DNA from: Stereocaulon alpinum
Lineage: Eukaryota > Ascomycota > Lecanoromycetes > Lecanorales > Stereocaulaceae
Length of the DNA: 64,000 bases
Direction: 5' to 3'
Assembly: GCA_018257865.1 (NCBI GenBank)
Contig: JAEUBA010000047.1
Location: 124,001 to 188,000, forward strand
The notes beneath the pieces were generated by a model that saw only the letters and a program-made list of their open reading frames with translations, was not told where the DNA came from and did not search any database. A program made the translations under genes and the position numbers. Below, in pieces: positions 46,080 through 56,955 of this stretch. The stretch's first letter is position 1; each line of letters starts with the position of its first letter.

Positions 46080-46291
46080 TATCGGTATAACTTCGGACAT
46101 TAGCCTTGGCACTAGCTTGGCAACACCCCTTTAGATAAAATACCACAATTCTCCTAGACTAGAATCAATCAAGCCCCAGTTTACCTACCCAAGAAGCACC
46201 CTATTGCAGGCTGCTCCGGGCAGGTAACAGGGGCCGCCCAATAAGCAAGAAGCTAATCGGTACAACCTACTGGCAGTAGGTTCTACCGACA
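46080..46291 (+). repeat. 3' LTR of the Copia element
   Basis: 212 bp, starting TATCGGTATAAC (expected TG end changed to TA) and ending TTCTACCGACA. Partner of 40900-41111. Followed directly by TCATG, the right target-site duplicate. Confidence 0.95.
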
Positions 46292-46499
46292 TCATGCTTA
46301 CACAGTCTTTGTCTCACCAGGCAATATACAATGCAGTGTACATCTCTGGTCTCGTAAACAAGTCAATGTATAGTGCAATATTCGAGATGAAGTTCTTGGA
46401 AATGTTTCCTTGGCCGTTCTAGGGCGAGTGCACTATGCTTGCCCTAAGTATCTCTTTAGGGAAGGTCGACCAACAATTCTGTCGCAGAAAACTCCGCCG

Positions 46500-47060
46500 G
46501 GGCCCGGGAAAGCTTACTTACTTTACTTGAATACCTATACTAATTGCTACTAAAGGACACCTGTGAAATCCTAAGGTTTATACCGTCCCACGTATAATTC
46601 AACCCTACTACCCGGCACTCGCTTGTATCTGCTAAATTATTGTTACTATTGAAATCTAATACTAGTCCCTATAGTCCCTAGAGCCTACTAGTTAGCCCTA
46701 GTACCTTAGCGCGTAAAGAGTTCCTCTAGGAGTCTAGGTAACGCGTTCCTTTCGTCTAAGCTCTTTACGAGATATATCTATTTATCTACTTAATAGCTAC
46801 AGTAGAACTTAAGATCATAGTTATCTATAGTACTTACTTTCTAATTAGAGTAGACTTTAGAGACTTTTTAGCTCTAAGACTTATTAGATAGATAGATATA
46901 TTTCTAGATCTCGGGCTTAGTAAGCCGTCGCTTATCTAAGTTAAGCTAGAACTATAACTTTAGTCTATTTAGCTCTAAGTTATATTCTATCTCTTAATCT
47001 TTCGATCCTACTATCCGCGTAGGGTTTATACTGTAATTCTCTATGTCCCTACCAGTCTTC
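46500..47060. repeat. AT-rich RIP-mutated relic
   Basis: About 560 bp dominated by TA-rich words (CTAGTTAGCCCTAGTA, ATTAGATAGATAGATATA) and nearly lacking CA and TG. Base composition contrasts sharply with the ordinary sequence at 46300-46480 and with the gene that starts at 47157. No LTR, inverted repeat or protein motif survives, so the parent repeat is unknown. It is separate from the Copia element, lying beyond its target duplication. Confidence 0.75.
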
Positions 47061-47156
47061 TGGATCTATAGCCTGGTTTCTCTTCTTGAGAATGTAGCCT
47101 CCTAATTGATCTTTCTTCTCAACACTGATGTCCTCCTTGATCACGTTTCCGTCTCC

Positions 47157-49650
47157 ATGGGCCGGAGAGCAAAGTCCGAAGAGGAACGACTCGCAGTAAA
47201 ACGCGCCAGGCAACGCAGCTACAACCAGGAAATTAGGATCAGACAGGCTGGCCCCGTACTAATTCCCCCTGCTGAATCAGCTCCTGTAAGCTCCGGGTCC
47301 GCCAGTGTAAGTCGACAATCAATGGTAACACACACGGATCCTGCATTCAGTCGTCAGTATGCGACCATCATTTGGCTTGGAGCTATGCTAACTTTGATGC
47401 CAGTTTCACCTCTCAGTACCATCCAAGGTAATCGCATCCGCCAGTTGTTTTCATATGCGCCTGCTACGCCTGCACCATCCCCGCAGCTCGGGCGATCATC
47501 ACCCCGCAAACCCGCCCCCCGGGCGCCACTAACCGATGTGTTTCGGGGCTCAAATCGATGCTTCCCACCACCGAACAGCAATAGACTGAAATGTGTAAGT
47601 CTCAGCTATCACTCACTGGCAATAGTCATGACCAACTGGTGTCGCTGGGTTTGCTAGTTCTAAGCAATGATCGATGTAGGTTCTAATTCACACCGCGCCC
47701 AAGTACATCCCGTTGTCTCAGCGCACTGAAGTCTTGGTAACACAGCCGCAAACGAAACAGCCAGAGGAAAGGCAACATCCACAAAGTGAATCATCCAAAG
47801 TAATCATTCAAAGGTTTCTACTTGAAGATGGTAATGTCACTTTTGCGGTTGGAACCAAGAATGGTGAACACATCACCAGAGACGCGGGCGAAGTCCCACT
47901 ACGGGACATATTCCACCACGTTACCTCAGCTGAGCTGGAAAGATTCGAGAATGGAGACTTCATTGGAGAAGATGAACGAGAGGAACGAGAACGACGCCTG
48001 AAGATGCTTAGGAAGAAGGCGCCTGGTAGACCAAGGAAGTATCCTGTTCCTGGTGTAACCTCTGGAGAGCCATCCTCTGGACTCAGTAGCAAACGACCTC
48101 GAGGTCGACCAAGGAAGAACGTTGTCTCGGTGCCATCTTTTAATGGACCTCAGCCGGGTCTGGAGGTACGAATCCCCATAGGTCTAGGGCCATCCGCTGT
48201 CGCACCAAACTCCGCAAGTTCCAGCGGCACCGAAAGTACCCCAAGACGGCAACAGTATTCTATGATAGCAGCGAGCGGCCTTGCACCTCCTGAAACAAGT
48301 GAGGAAGAGACCTCCAGGGAAGTCTCGATGGCTATATCTCCTGACCCAGGACCTTCAAGCAAAAGGCGAAAGGTTGAATCCAGCGACACCCTCCATTACC
48401 GAGCCTCTACGTCGACCCCAATAGTACGCATACCTCTAAGTGCTCGCCCCAAGGCGTTCATAGTTGCACCACAGCCAGTGCATGAACCAGTCGCGTACAA
48501 ACTTGTTGACCTCACCAGAGACTCGGACAGCGAGGAAGTCGATACCATCAAGCCCTTGCCAAGAACATATGACGGCCCTCAAGATCAGAGTCTCAACCTT
48601 GAGACGGACGAGGAGCGAGAAGCACTTCTTCGACAATTCCAAACGCGTCCTATTCGCCGCAGCAGCCCTGCATCATCATCCTCATCAGCAGATTCGCTCA
48701 TGGGGTCAATCGCCGTCCATCGAAGGTCTCACCCTCAAGCTTTACGGGCTCAGCAGATGCAGGCGGACTCACTCGGCCGTTCATTTCCCGCAACTGGACG
48801 GCCTGGAGCAAGCATTGCCTCACCTCCGCTCGATAGCAGGGTAGGAGACGTCATGTCTCGCACTGAACAGGCTTCTCAACAAACACCCCGTAGAAAGTCG
48901 AGACCCAGGAATGTAAGTCTGACACCACACTTTCCCCACGGCATGACCTACAACCATAACTCCTAAGATCCGACGGATATACGGCCAGTCTCATCCACGT
49001 CTACGCGTAACAACAATTCATCCAAACCTTCTCAAACACCCACTTTCCCCAACAAGCGGAAACTATCTCCAGAGCCAATCGCACACATCCACTCCAACCC
49101 TAGACCATTACGTACACCTACATCTAGCCTACTGAAACCCCTGATACCTACAAACGACATCACCAAATTCTTCCGGCCCAGATCCAGTCCCGTCAAAGCC
49201 TCTCAGTCAACCGCCTCCAAAGATGATAAGCGTGGAGAGGATTATAGCGATGAGGAGAGTGATGACCTTATCGCTCATTGTTCCTCGCCAGATAGTCTTA
49301 GCACTGAGGTGCATGTCGTGCCGCGGCATGCTCGAGTGGACACTTCGACGCCTGGTGTGGTGGCTGACAGCCAGGACGGACCCAACGCACAGCTCACGAC
49401 TAATCAGTCAGAGGAAGCCAATAGCGACAGTGACAGCTCCAGCGATGACGAGAGCATAGAGCTCGAGCTCGCCTCTGACAATGTTGTACCTGCACTCACT
49501 GTTGGCTCTACACGCAACCCACTTGAGGATCTGGACATGAATCATGCGTCTGAAGAAGGCTACCAATCATCAGCAGACGAGAACGATGAAGATGAAACCA
49601 GCGAGTCCGACAGTTTGAGCTCTGAAGTACTCGTCGTGCGAAGGAGATGA
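47157..49650 (+). CDS. AT-hook protein, frame interrupted by a single TAA
   Basis: Nuclear, probably minor-groove DNA-binding protein. The start MGRRAKSEEERLAVKRARQR is at 47157. Intron 1 may be 47307-47357 (51 nt, in frame either way); intron 2 is 47595-47679, joining in phase to exon 3. Exon 3 holds a short folded-looking segment (SKVIIQRFLLEDGNVTFAVG, VPLRDIFHHVTSAELERF) and two AT-hooks, KAPGRPRKYPV and KRPRGRPRKNVV. The rest is disordered, Ser/Pro-rich, with an acidic C-terminus (SDSDSSSDDESIELELASD). A TAA at 48964-48966 ends the frame after TPHFPHGMTYNHNS, yet the same frame then runs open for 228 codons to a TGA at 49648. Either the stop is a recent mutation, or a 144 nt intron from GTAAGT at 48913 to AAG at 49056, which keeps phase, removes it. 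No family beyond AT-hook. Confidence 0.62.
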
Positions 49651-50637
49651 TGGCGATCTAGCCTGAGCGGACATTCTGGACATCTACAGAAAGATAATGC
49701 TGATCATGGAAATCATGATAACATATGCATGCAATCAACAGCTGCCATATTGGAAGCAACAACGATATCCATGATTAGGAAGGCCATGGCTGTGAACACT
49801 ATCTAGCAAGCCTTTGATACGTCTAATCACCTATGAAACAATACAAGACAATCGCAAGACCAACTCCATTGAACCACCCACATGATGATTATTGGACTTA
49901 GATCATCGTAGTCGGTAGACCCTCGACTGTTCGCAAACAAGGCTTATCTACACGCCGTGCTCCAGGCCTCCTCAAACTCTACGGAACAAGGTGCCTCCCA
50001 TACCCTATACTCCCCAAACAACCCCCTTCGATCTTTCTGCCCTTCTATTCCTGTACATTGTCTCCCCCATGCTCCCTTCAGATAGTATCATCAAAGCCCC
50101 CCAGAGACCTACCTCACTGGGAGACCTCCTTTACCTCATTATTCGAAGCCAATCTCAAACCCCCTTCCCAGCTCACATCTTCCCCCACACTTTACAAACA
50201 ACAAACACAAGATCCCTCCCTAATGCTGCACCTTAGACGTAATCCCAAGCATATCTTTCCCAATACCTTTTCCTCTGAAATGATAGCAACGCATCCCAGA
50301 TGCTTCCAAGAGAAACTGTTCATCGAACAAGAAGATATCAGTGCATACTGAACAAGGCCAAAGTTTCCCAGGTTACCATGGTGAATTTGCGCTTGCTTGT
50401 GGGTAATGGATCTGATGTGGATCATTGCGAGGAATAAGGTAGCGACGATCAGCTATGGCAATTAATGCCCGTTTTGAGCGTCGAACGATTGATGTCTATG
50501 TACACGAATGCTGAGCATACAAAGTGCTATTAGTGATGATGATATAATATCGATGTCGTCTGAAACCCCCAAGCCATCCCCATCGCTTGCTAAATGCTAT
50601 TGAAACCAATGAATGCTCTTCGTCGTCTCTCGCTCAT
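49651..50637. other. Intergenic region between convergent genes
   Basis: About 1 kb with C/T-rich tracts from 49950 to 50230. Only low-complexity frames. Nothing supported. Confidence 0.5.
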
Positions 50638-52664
50638 CTAGTAATCCGGCAACCACGGATCAATCTCCTTTCTCCACGCATCATAACCACCTATGACGTC
50701 CCTCCCGATAAGGTACCTTCTACTACCGTAGTTAAGCGTACCGTGTTCCCTAATGCGCTGCGAGTCCAGAATCTGGCGAAGTGCCAATCGTGAGTCATTT
50801 CCATATCGACAGATGAAATGCACTGTAGGATTCCTGCACAGGGTCGGCTGCAAGTCCAGTTTCTGTCCCAACGCACCCAGACCCGCATCCAGGTTTTGAT
50901 AGATTGTCGAGATCGGTAGATTTATGCTTCCCTTGACGTGGCCAATATCGAATTGGACCATTTCTCTTACATCCACAAGAACGTGTTTTCGGGGCTTGGA
51001 ATCCATCAAGCGTTTGCAATCGCCGACAGACATTCGCTGGTGATCCTCAAGTACGTCGTAATTGATGCGGCCTCCACAGAATTCATCGTAGTCTAGACTG
51101 CCAGACTCTAGTAGTTCCTTGGTGATGGTGCACTTTTCAGAACAAGAAACGCAATTCTGATTCTTGCGATTGAGGTTCAACATTTTGAATGGCTCCTTGC
51201 TGTAAGCGTTGTATATCATGTACCATGGCGTGCTGTTCGGTTGCGTGAGGAGTTTGATAGCCTCCATTGCCATCAGTATGCCCATTACACCAACGACAGG
51301 CCCCAAAACGCCTGCTTCCGCGCAACTTCTACTGTTCTCTGGCCTCATTGGCTTTGGGAATATACAACGATAGCATGGCCCTTGATGAGCGTTGCCATCA
51401 ACCAAAGAAGGCGGATTGTTCAGTACCATGAATTGCCCCACCGTGCCTAGAGCGGATGCATGTACCAGGGGCTTGCGTGCAACAACGGCGGCGTCAGAAA
51501 TGAAGTATCGGGAGCTTTGTCGATCCGTGCAGTCAAGTATAACGTCGTATTGACTGAAGAGCTTGGGTGCTTTCTCGGGCGTAAGTCGATAGTTGTATCG
51601 TTCGTAGTGAATGCGGGAATTCATCCTTCAACAATCAATAGAGGAACACCTAAAAACTGCGCCAACTTACTGTCTCAACCTACGATTCGCTGTTAGCACT
51701 TTCGATTGACCAACGTCTTCTTCAAGATATAGCGTCTGCCGGTGTAGATTTGAAGCTTCCACTGTATCCCCATCAACCAATCCCAAGATTCCCACACCAG
51801 CACGAGCTAAGTAGGCTGCAGCTGGACAACCCAATCCACCAAGTCCAACTATCAGCACTTTCGATTTCGTGAGTTTCATTTGCCCTAATCCACACGTAAG
51901 CATTACTATCACATGTCAGACAGAGCAGCCACACCGTCGAAGCCAATCTCTGGCATGCACATCTGTCGCCCATATCTCCGGTACTCTGACTGGCAATATG
52001 ATGGCCGAGCGTCTTGACTTTCTGCTTTCTCCGCTTTCCGCGACGGTGATTTCATCCATTCCTTGAACTCTAGCCTTGTCTCCTCTTTGGATTCCTGGCA
52101 CCATTTACCAAGCTCTGCTGGGCCTCGTGCACGAGCTGCTTCCATCTCCGTGAGGTCACTCTTAAGCTTTTCGATAACAGATTCAAGAGTCTGGATGGTG
52201 TCCTTGAACAGATTGACATCTGGAACGTCATCGACCATGACATGATCTCCGTCTAGTCTCCGTCTCTTCGAAACGAGATGTTGACGGAAATGTGGTAGAT
52301 GGGGTAGGACCGATATAACTCTGTCGATTATATGCATTTCCTTTTCCTCAATGCTGAGTTGTTCCCTCTCTTCCCTCTCCTTTTCTTTCATGATTTCTTG
52401 CTCCATCTGCTTCCTGGCTTTTCTCTCCTTGCTGTTTATTGCTTCCTCCTGCCTGACCTCTTCATCCAAATCGGCAAGTTCCTCCTGTTTCATCAGCTCC
52501 AAGACTTCTCTTTCTCTCCTATTGCGTTCTTCTTCGTCCAATAACTCTTCATCTAACCTGTCAGCTTTCTCCGAATTGTGGTCTCCCGACGAATTGGAAG
52601 CGTTTGTTTTCAAAGTTGACGGACTGGAGTTCACCGTCATGTCGACGTCTTCGTCTTGCTCCAT
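50638..52664 (-). CDS. UBA4: Uba4/MOCS3-type adenylyltransferase-sulfurtransferase with long N-terminal extension
   Basis: E1-like activator of the ubiquitin-like protein Urm1: adenylates its C-terminus then makes the thiocarboxylate used for tRNA wobble-uridine thiolation and urmylation; cytosolic. Exons 52664-51935, 51884-51671 and 51625-50638 total 1932 nt, 643 residues. The adenylation domain starts near residue 227: EYRRYGRQMCMPEIGFDG, KVLIVGLGGLGCPAAAYLA, LVDGDTVEASNLHRQ, DVILDCTDR, zinc cysteines in GPCYRCIFP and NCVSC, and catalytic Cys in RSCAEAGVLGPVVGVMG. The C-terminal rhodanese has VLVDVREMVQFDIGHVKGS and the active-site loop FICRYGNDSR. Residues 1-226 are highly charged coiled coil (LDEEERNRREREVLELMKQE), far more than the ~50-80 residues usual before the domain. 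Introns are 50 and 45 nt. Divergent from SLX9 with 248 bp between starts. Confidence 0.93.
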
Positions 52665-52912
52665 CCTGCGTAGCCGATAAAGGGACGAAAGGAAGGAATA
52701 CTAACGGAGGAATGCTCGCAATTGTATTAGCCCCCGAATTGAATCGAGTATGGGAAGCTACAGCAAAGGAAGAGCGAAAGGAACAGGAACCTGGACCGTT
52801 CTAAACAAATATATCTCGGAAATAAGCTTCGGCGTTTAGGCCGCACTTTCCTCCACTATCAACTTTGTACTCCAAAGCCAGCAATCTCAACCCACAACAC
52901 AACACGCTGGAC
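52665..52912. promoter_or_regulatory. Short divergent promoter region of UBA4 and SLX9
   Basis: Only 248 bp between the two start codons, so both promoters are compact or shared. No specific element recognised. Confidence 0.5.
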
Positions 52913-53537
52913 ATGGTAAGAACAACCAATTCCCACTGCACGACCAAGCTAATACCCACAGGCTCCCCGCCCCCCAACTACCCGTCCAAAACCCCACTCC
53001 ACCCGCCCCTCCTCCCTCTCCAACCCCAACAAACCTACCAAACCCCCCACAAAGAAACTCAAGCGCGCCTCCAAACATGCCACACTCCTCTCCCGCGTAA
53101 CCAAAAGCGCGCCCAAACCCAAAGTCCTGAAACGGCGGCGTCCGTCAAAGAAATTAGTTACGAATCTGGAGGCGTTGGCTGATGCTTTGCCTGAGTCTAC
53201 AAGTGCCGGTACTAGAGGGGTAGGTGGTGCTGGGGAAGCAGGAGAAGGGAAGATCAAGCATAAGAGTTTGAAAAGTAGGCCTGGGGCTGGGAAGAGGAAA
53301 GAGAAGGTGGTGGCGTTGGAGATGGAGAGGTTTGGGAGGAATATGGCGCGCTTGTGTGCTGGGTCTGGGAAGGTAGGGGATGGGGGAGGGAAGGAGGCGA
53401 GTGTGGTTGGGGCTGAGGGGGGGCAAGAGGGAGCTGCGGTGAAGGGAAGTAGTAAGGAGAGATGGGCTGCTATTCGGGGGTTTATTGCACAGACTATGGA
53501 GCGGAGAGTGGATGGGGAAGGTGGTGTGGGGGGCTGA
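52913..53537 (+). CDS. SLX9: Ribosome biogenesis protein Slx9
   Basis: Nucleolar factor for 40S pre-ribosome maturation and export. Exon 1 is just the ATG (52913-52915); a 46 nt intron (52916-52961, GTAAGA donor, AAGCTAATAC branch, CCACAG) follows, then exon 2 52962-53537, giving 192 residues. The protein starts MAPRPPTTRPKPHSTRPSSL, is strongly basic, and carries the family signatures KRRRPSKKLVTNLEALADAL, GKIKHKSLKSRPGAGKRKEK, VVALEMERFGRNMARLCAG and, near the end, RWAAIRGFIAQTMERR. Without the intron the ATG frame is a different, nonsensical reading, so the start-codon intron is well supported. The codon bias shifts from C-rich to G-rich along the gene. Confidence 0.9.
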
Positions 53538-54013
53538 GATGATAATGTGGGTTATGAGATTTCTACAACGGCTTCGAGAAGAGACATATGGCTCCACAGT
53601 CAAGGAGTTGGGGAGCAAGGCTAAGGATTCTCCCAGGTCTTTTCAAGATTCCACTTTGAGGCTGGAACCCCTAGCATTGGCTGTGACCACGCAAAGGTCC
53701 CAAAACATGTGGGTGGCACTTCCAGGGAAGACGCTGTGTTAAGCCCTTAGGGTCTGTGGAGGCTGCAAGAAGGTAGTCAATCGGAGAGAGCTGTCCTGAG
53801 TATAGCTGCGGTGGCGAGCACCGTGACGAGGCACAGAGGACATTGAAGGAAACTGTGTTCTAGGTCAATCCAGTCACCCATGCTCTACAAGCAGAAACTT
53901 GGTGGGAGTCTTGTGGAGGCTAATGTGGTGAACCTTAATGCATATGTACACACCCAAAGTAGTCTTCGCATCTATAGCTTGTACAAAGAGCAAACGCTGG
54001 AAGGCACATGAAC
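53538..54013. other. Intergenic spacer between convergent SLX9 and CYT1
   Basis: 476 bp of 3' flanks. No feature recognised. Confidence 0.5.
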
Positions 54014-55270
54014 CTATTGACCGCGATTCTGAGGGCTTCCACCGACTGGAGGGTTGTACACTATTTTTCGAGTCTTAATTGGCGACCATTTGTACCTAGA
54101 GCAAGCTGTTAGTGGACATCCTCCTCACCACGATATAACAAGACATACCTCTTCACCCATATGCTAAGAGCCAACAGTGCAGACGTAATGACAATTGTAG
54201 CAACACCCATCCTCTTTCTCTGGTCCATCTCTGGTTCTGCGGCCCAATTTAGAAACTCAACCACGTCCTTTGCCATTTGTGATGTTGTAGCAGGGGTTTT
54301 GTCTTCATATTCAACAAGACCATCGTAGAGGACGCGAGCCATTGCAATACCTGTATTGCTCCTGTCAGCCCTTTCTCCTGGGAAAGTGGTAGGTGGAGAG
54401 CTCACCGGTTCCGGGAAAGTAGGGATTGAAATTTAGCCCAGGCGCCACCTCCACACCTGGAGGCGCTTCTTCCGGGTACCCTGTGATAAGCGAGAAGATG
54501 TAGTTGCATCCGCCATGCCTCGCCTTGACCATCAAGCTGAGATCCGGGGGCAAAGCACCGTTGTTGGCCGCCTTGGCTGCTTCGTCATTCTTGTATGGTG
54601 CTGGGATGTAGTCGGATAGCTTTCCTGGCCGTTTCTCGATCTCGCCTTCATCATTTGGCTCAGTGTCATATTCGTTCTCTTCGGCCATGGCTTTGGCTTC
54701 GTCGACGGTGTGCATGGTACCGACTAATGTACGCCAGGGAATGCGATTGAGCGAGTGGCATGAGGCACAGACTTCGCGGTAGACTTGGAAGCCACGGCGG
54801 AGACTTGAAAGTTGTTAGAAGTGTGCTCTTGGTAGGACATGGTTGGGGTAGAGGTACGCTTGGTGATCGAATGTCTTAGTGAACTTTTCATGCTCCCATG
54901 GGTACTTTGTGGCGTGTAGTCTGTGCAGAAGAGCATCAGTAGAAGCACACTTGCTTTGGACCCAGGAATCCGCACCCTTCTTCCTGTGGTGTCATTGCGT
55001 ATAGGGGGCTTCCGTAAAGATGATAGTACCAAGCCATTGAGCCGACAGCTAGAGCAGTGGCCACAGATCCAGCAGCTGTGAGTCGGAATGGGGAAGAGGC
55101 CTCCTCAGATGCCGCATTGCTGGAGGAAGAGGTTGTAGAGCGCTATGAAGCTGATCAGCCTAACAATTGATTCCATTGGATCAATCTCATTGTACCTTCG
55201 CCGCCCGCCCTATCGAGCAGCGGGCATTGCCAGCTGTACGCGCAGTACGTAAAGCCGAGCGTGCTAACAT
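54014..55270 (-). CDS. CYT1: Cytochrome c1, haem subunit of respiratory complex III
   Basis: Carries electrons from the Rieske centre to cytochrome c in the mitochondrial inner membrane. Six exons: 55270-55196, 55142-54976, 54920-54858, 54803-54406, 54350-54149 and 54095-54014, total 987 nt, 328 residues. The 25-codon first exon is a mitochondrial presequence (MLARSALRTARTAGNARCSI), followed by the sorting segment LTAAGSVATALAVGSMAWYY. Then LHATKYPWEHEKFTKTFDHQ, LRRGFQVYREVCASCHSLNR with the CxxCH haem site, ARHGGCNYIFSLITGYPEEA, GLNFNPYFPGTGIAMARVLY (distal Met ligand in IAM), DVVEFLNWAAEPEMDQRKRM and the membrane anchor VATIVITSALLALSIWVKR. The last exon supplies YKWSPIKTRKIVYNPP. All joins keep phase. 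Confidence 0.96.
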
Positions 55271-55605
55271 TATGCCGACTGCGCAGCTAGATACAAAGGA
55301 AAAGGTGTCGCAAGGGAAGGTGGTTTGTCGGCGCGGTGGGGTTGGAAAGTTGATGTCGACAACGAAATCGAGGGATTTCGGATGCTTGGCAGCTTTTGGC
55401 TTTCGCTTTGATTCGCCGGTTTCTGTTACATTTGATTGGTCAGAATGGCATCAGCGATGACTCAGCACCAAGCTCGATGGCGGAGTAAATTCCTCCTGCA
55501 GCTCGCCAGGCGTACGAGAATTAAATCTATTTGTTTTGAACACTTTCTCGCACCGCTACTTCACCCTTCTTACAATCCTTTCAAAACTCTTCCACATCTT
55601 CAAAC
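55271..55605. promoter_or_regulatory. Divergent promoter region of CYT1 and DAHP synthase
   Basis: 335 bp between outward-facing starts. It contains a GATTGG/CCAAT-like sequence near 55435 (TTTGATTGGTCAGAATGG), the binding pattern of the CCAAT complex that controls respiratory genes; the match is by eye only. Confidence 0.4.
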
Positions 55606-56955
55606 ATGTCTGTCAGTAACTCCTCCTCATACAGATCTCTTCAATGGCTCTAGGATTGACTTGACGAAAGTTCCACACCAGCAACCCATACTTAGGACAT
55701 AAAGATAGGCTCGAGGATTGGAGAAGTAAGGAATAGCAACAACAGCTGTCGGAAAATAATGCTAAAATCCCATAGTACAAGGCATCAACCCTCTGACCCC
55801 ACCAGACCTGCTTCAGCATGAAATACTACAAGTACGTGCTTCAACCTCGCCCCTAAGATTGGTGACTCACCATGAGCAGACAGAGAGATCAAAGACAACG
55901 GTGCTCAAAGGTCGGAATGAAGTAGTAGCATGCGTTCAGAACACCGACCCAAATCGCCGTCTCCTCGTCGTTATCGGCCCTTGCTCTATCCACGATCCAG
56001 AAGCTGCTCTTGAGTATGCCGACCGTCTCCTTCGTCTCAAGAATCTTTACGAAGATGACTTGCTCATAGTCATGCGCTCATACCTCGAAAAGCCCCGGAC
56101 GACGGTGGGATGGAAGGGGCTCATCAATGACCCTGATATCAATAACAGCTTCCAGATCAACAAGGGATTGAGGGTATCAAGGCAATTGTTCGTCGACTTG
56201 ACAGAGAAGGGGATGCCTTTGGCAAGTGAGATGCTAGATACAATATCTCCACAGTTCTTGGCCGATTTGCTGAGCGCTGGCGCTATTGGAGCAAGGACTA
56301 CAGAGAGTCAACTACACAGGGAGCTCGCATCAGGTTTATCCTACCCCGTCGGCTTCAAGAACGGCACAGATGGGTCGCTCGACGTCGCTATAGATGCCAT
56401 TGGTGCCGTCATGCACCCTCATCACTTCCTGTCGGTCACGAAGCCCGGCTTGGTTGCAATCGTGGGCACTACGGGCAACGAGGACTGCTTCGTTATCCTA
56501 AGGGGAGGCAAGAAAGGCACAAACTACGACAGGAACAGCATCCAAGAAGCCAAAGATGCCCTCGCGAAGAAGGGACTGAGACAAAGATTGATGGTCGACT
56601 GCAGTCACGGCAACTCGCTGAAGGATCATCGGAATCAGCCCAGGGTAGCACTAGACCTGGCTGGACAAATTGAGGCAGGGGAGGACAGCATAATGGGCGT
56701 CATGATTGAAAGCAATATCAATGAGGGTGACGAACTCTACATTAGACCTTGAAATCGAGGGCTGACATCTACACAGGCGCTCAAAAGGTCCCCATGGAGG
56801 GTAAAGCATGTCTGAAGTACGGTGTCAGTATTACAGATGCTTGCATAGGATGGGATACCACAGAAGAAGTCCTCGAGACATTGGCCAAAGCCGTACGAAA
56901 ACGGAGGGAAGTGCTTGGTGCAAATGGCTACCGGGAGACCAACGGTCACATCTGA
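55606..56955 (+). CDS. ARO3: 3-deoxy-D-arabino-heptulosonate-7-phosphate synthase, Aro3 type
   Basis: Condenses phosphoenolpyruvate and erythrose 4-phosphate, the first step of the shikimate pathway; cytosolic, feedback-regulated. Five exons: 55606-55611, 55671-55725, 55776-55831, 55880-56726 and 56777-56955, total 1143 nt, 380 residues. The N-terminus reads MSFHTSNPYLGHKDRLEDWR then IQGINPLTPPDLLQHEIL, which resembles yeast Aro3 (RLEDWRI-G-PLTPPDLLQHE) rather than Aro4, so the Phe-sensitive isoform is likely. Active-site landmarks: LVVIGPCSIHDPEAALEYA, YLEKPRTTVGWKGLINDPD, GAIGARTTESQLHRELASGL, GFKNGTDG, ILRGGKKGTNYD, DCSHGNS and MIESNINEG. The last join restores VSITDACIGWDTTEEVLETL. The first exon is only two codons, so the start is the least certain part. 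Confidence 0.94.

Larger units (their letters stand above)
40900..46291 (+). mobile_element. Ty1/Copia LTR retrotransposon, complete in structure, inactivated by RIP
   Basis: A 5392 bp element bounded by 212 bp LTRs and flanked by the 5 bp target duplication TCATG (40895-40899 and 46292-46296). The LTR ends are the inverted TGTCGG...CCGACA. Domain remnants run in Copia order: zinc knuckle near 42508, protease near 42882, integrase near 43660-43800, reverse transcriptase around 44500-45000 and RNase H near 45680, i.e. integrase before reverse transcriptase. The body is riddled with TAA/TAG and almost devoid of CA and TG in most stretches, the mark of repeat-induced point mutation. A patch at about 43615-44110 and the LTRs keep many CA/TG. 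It cannot code for working proteins. Confidence 0.95.
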
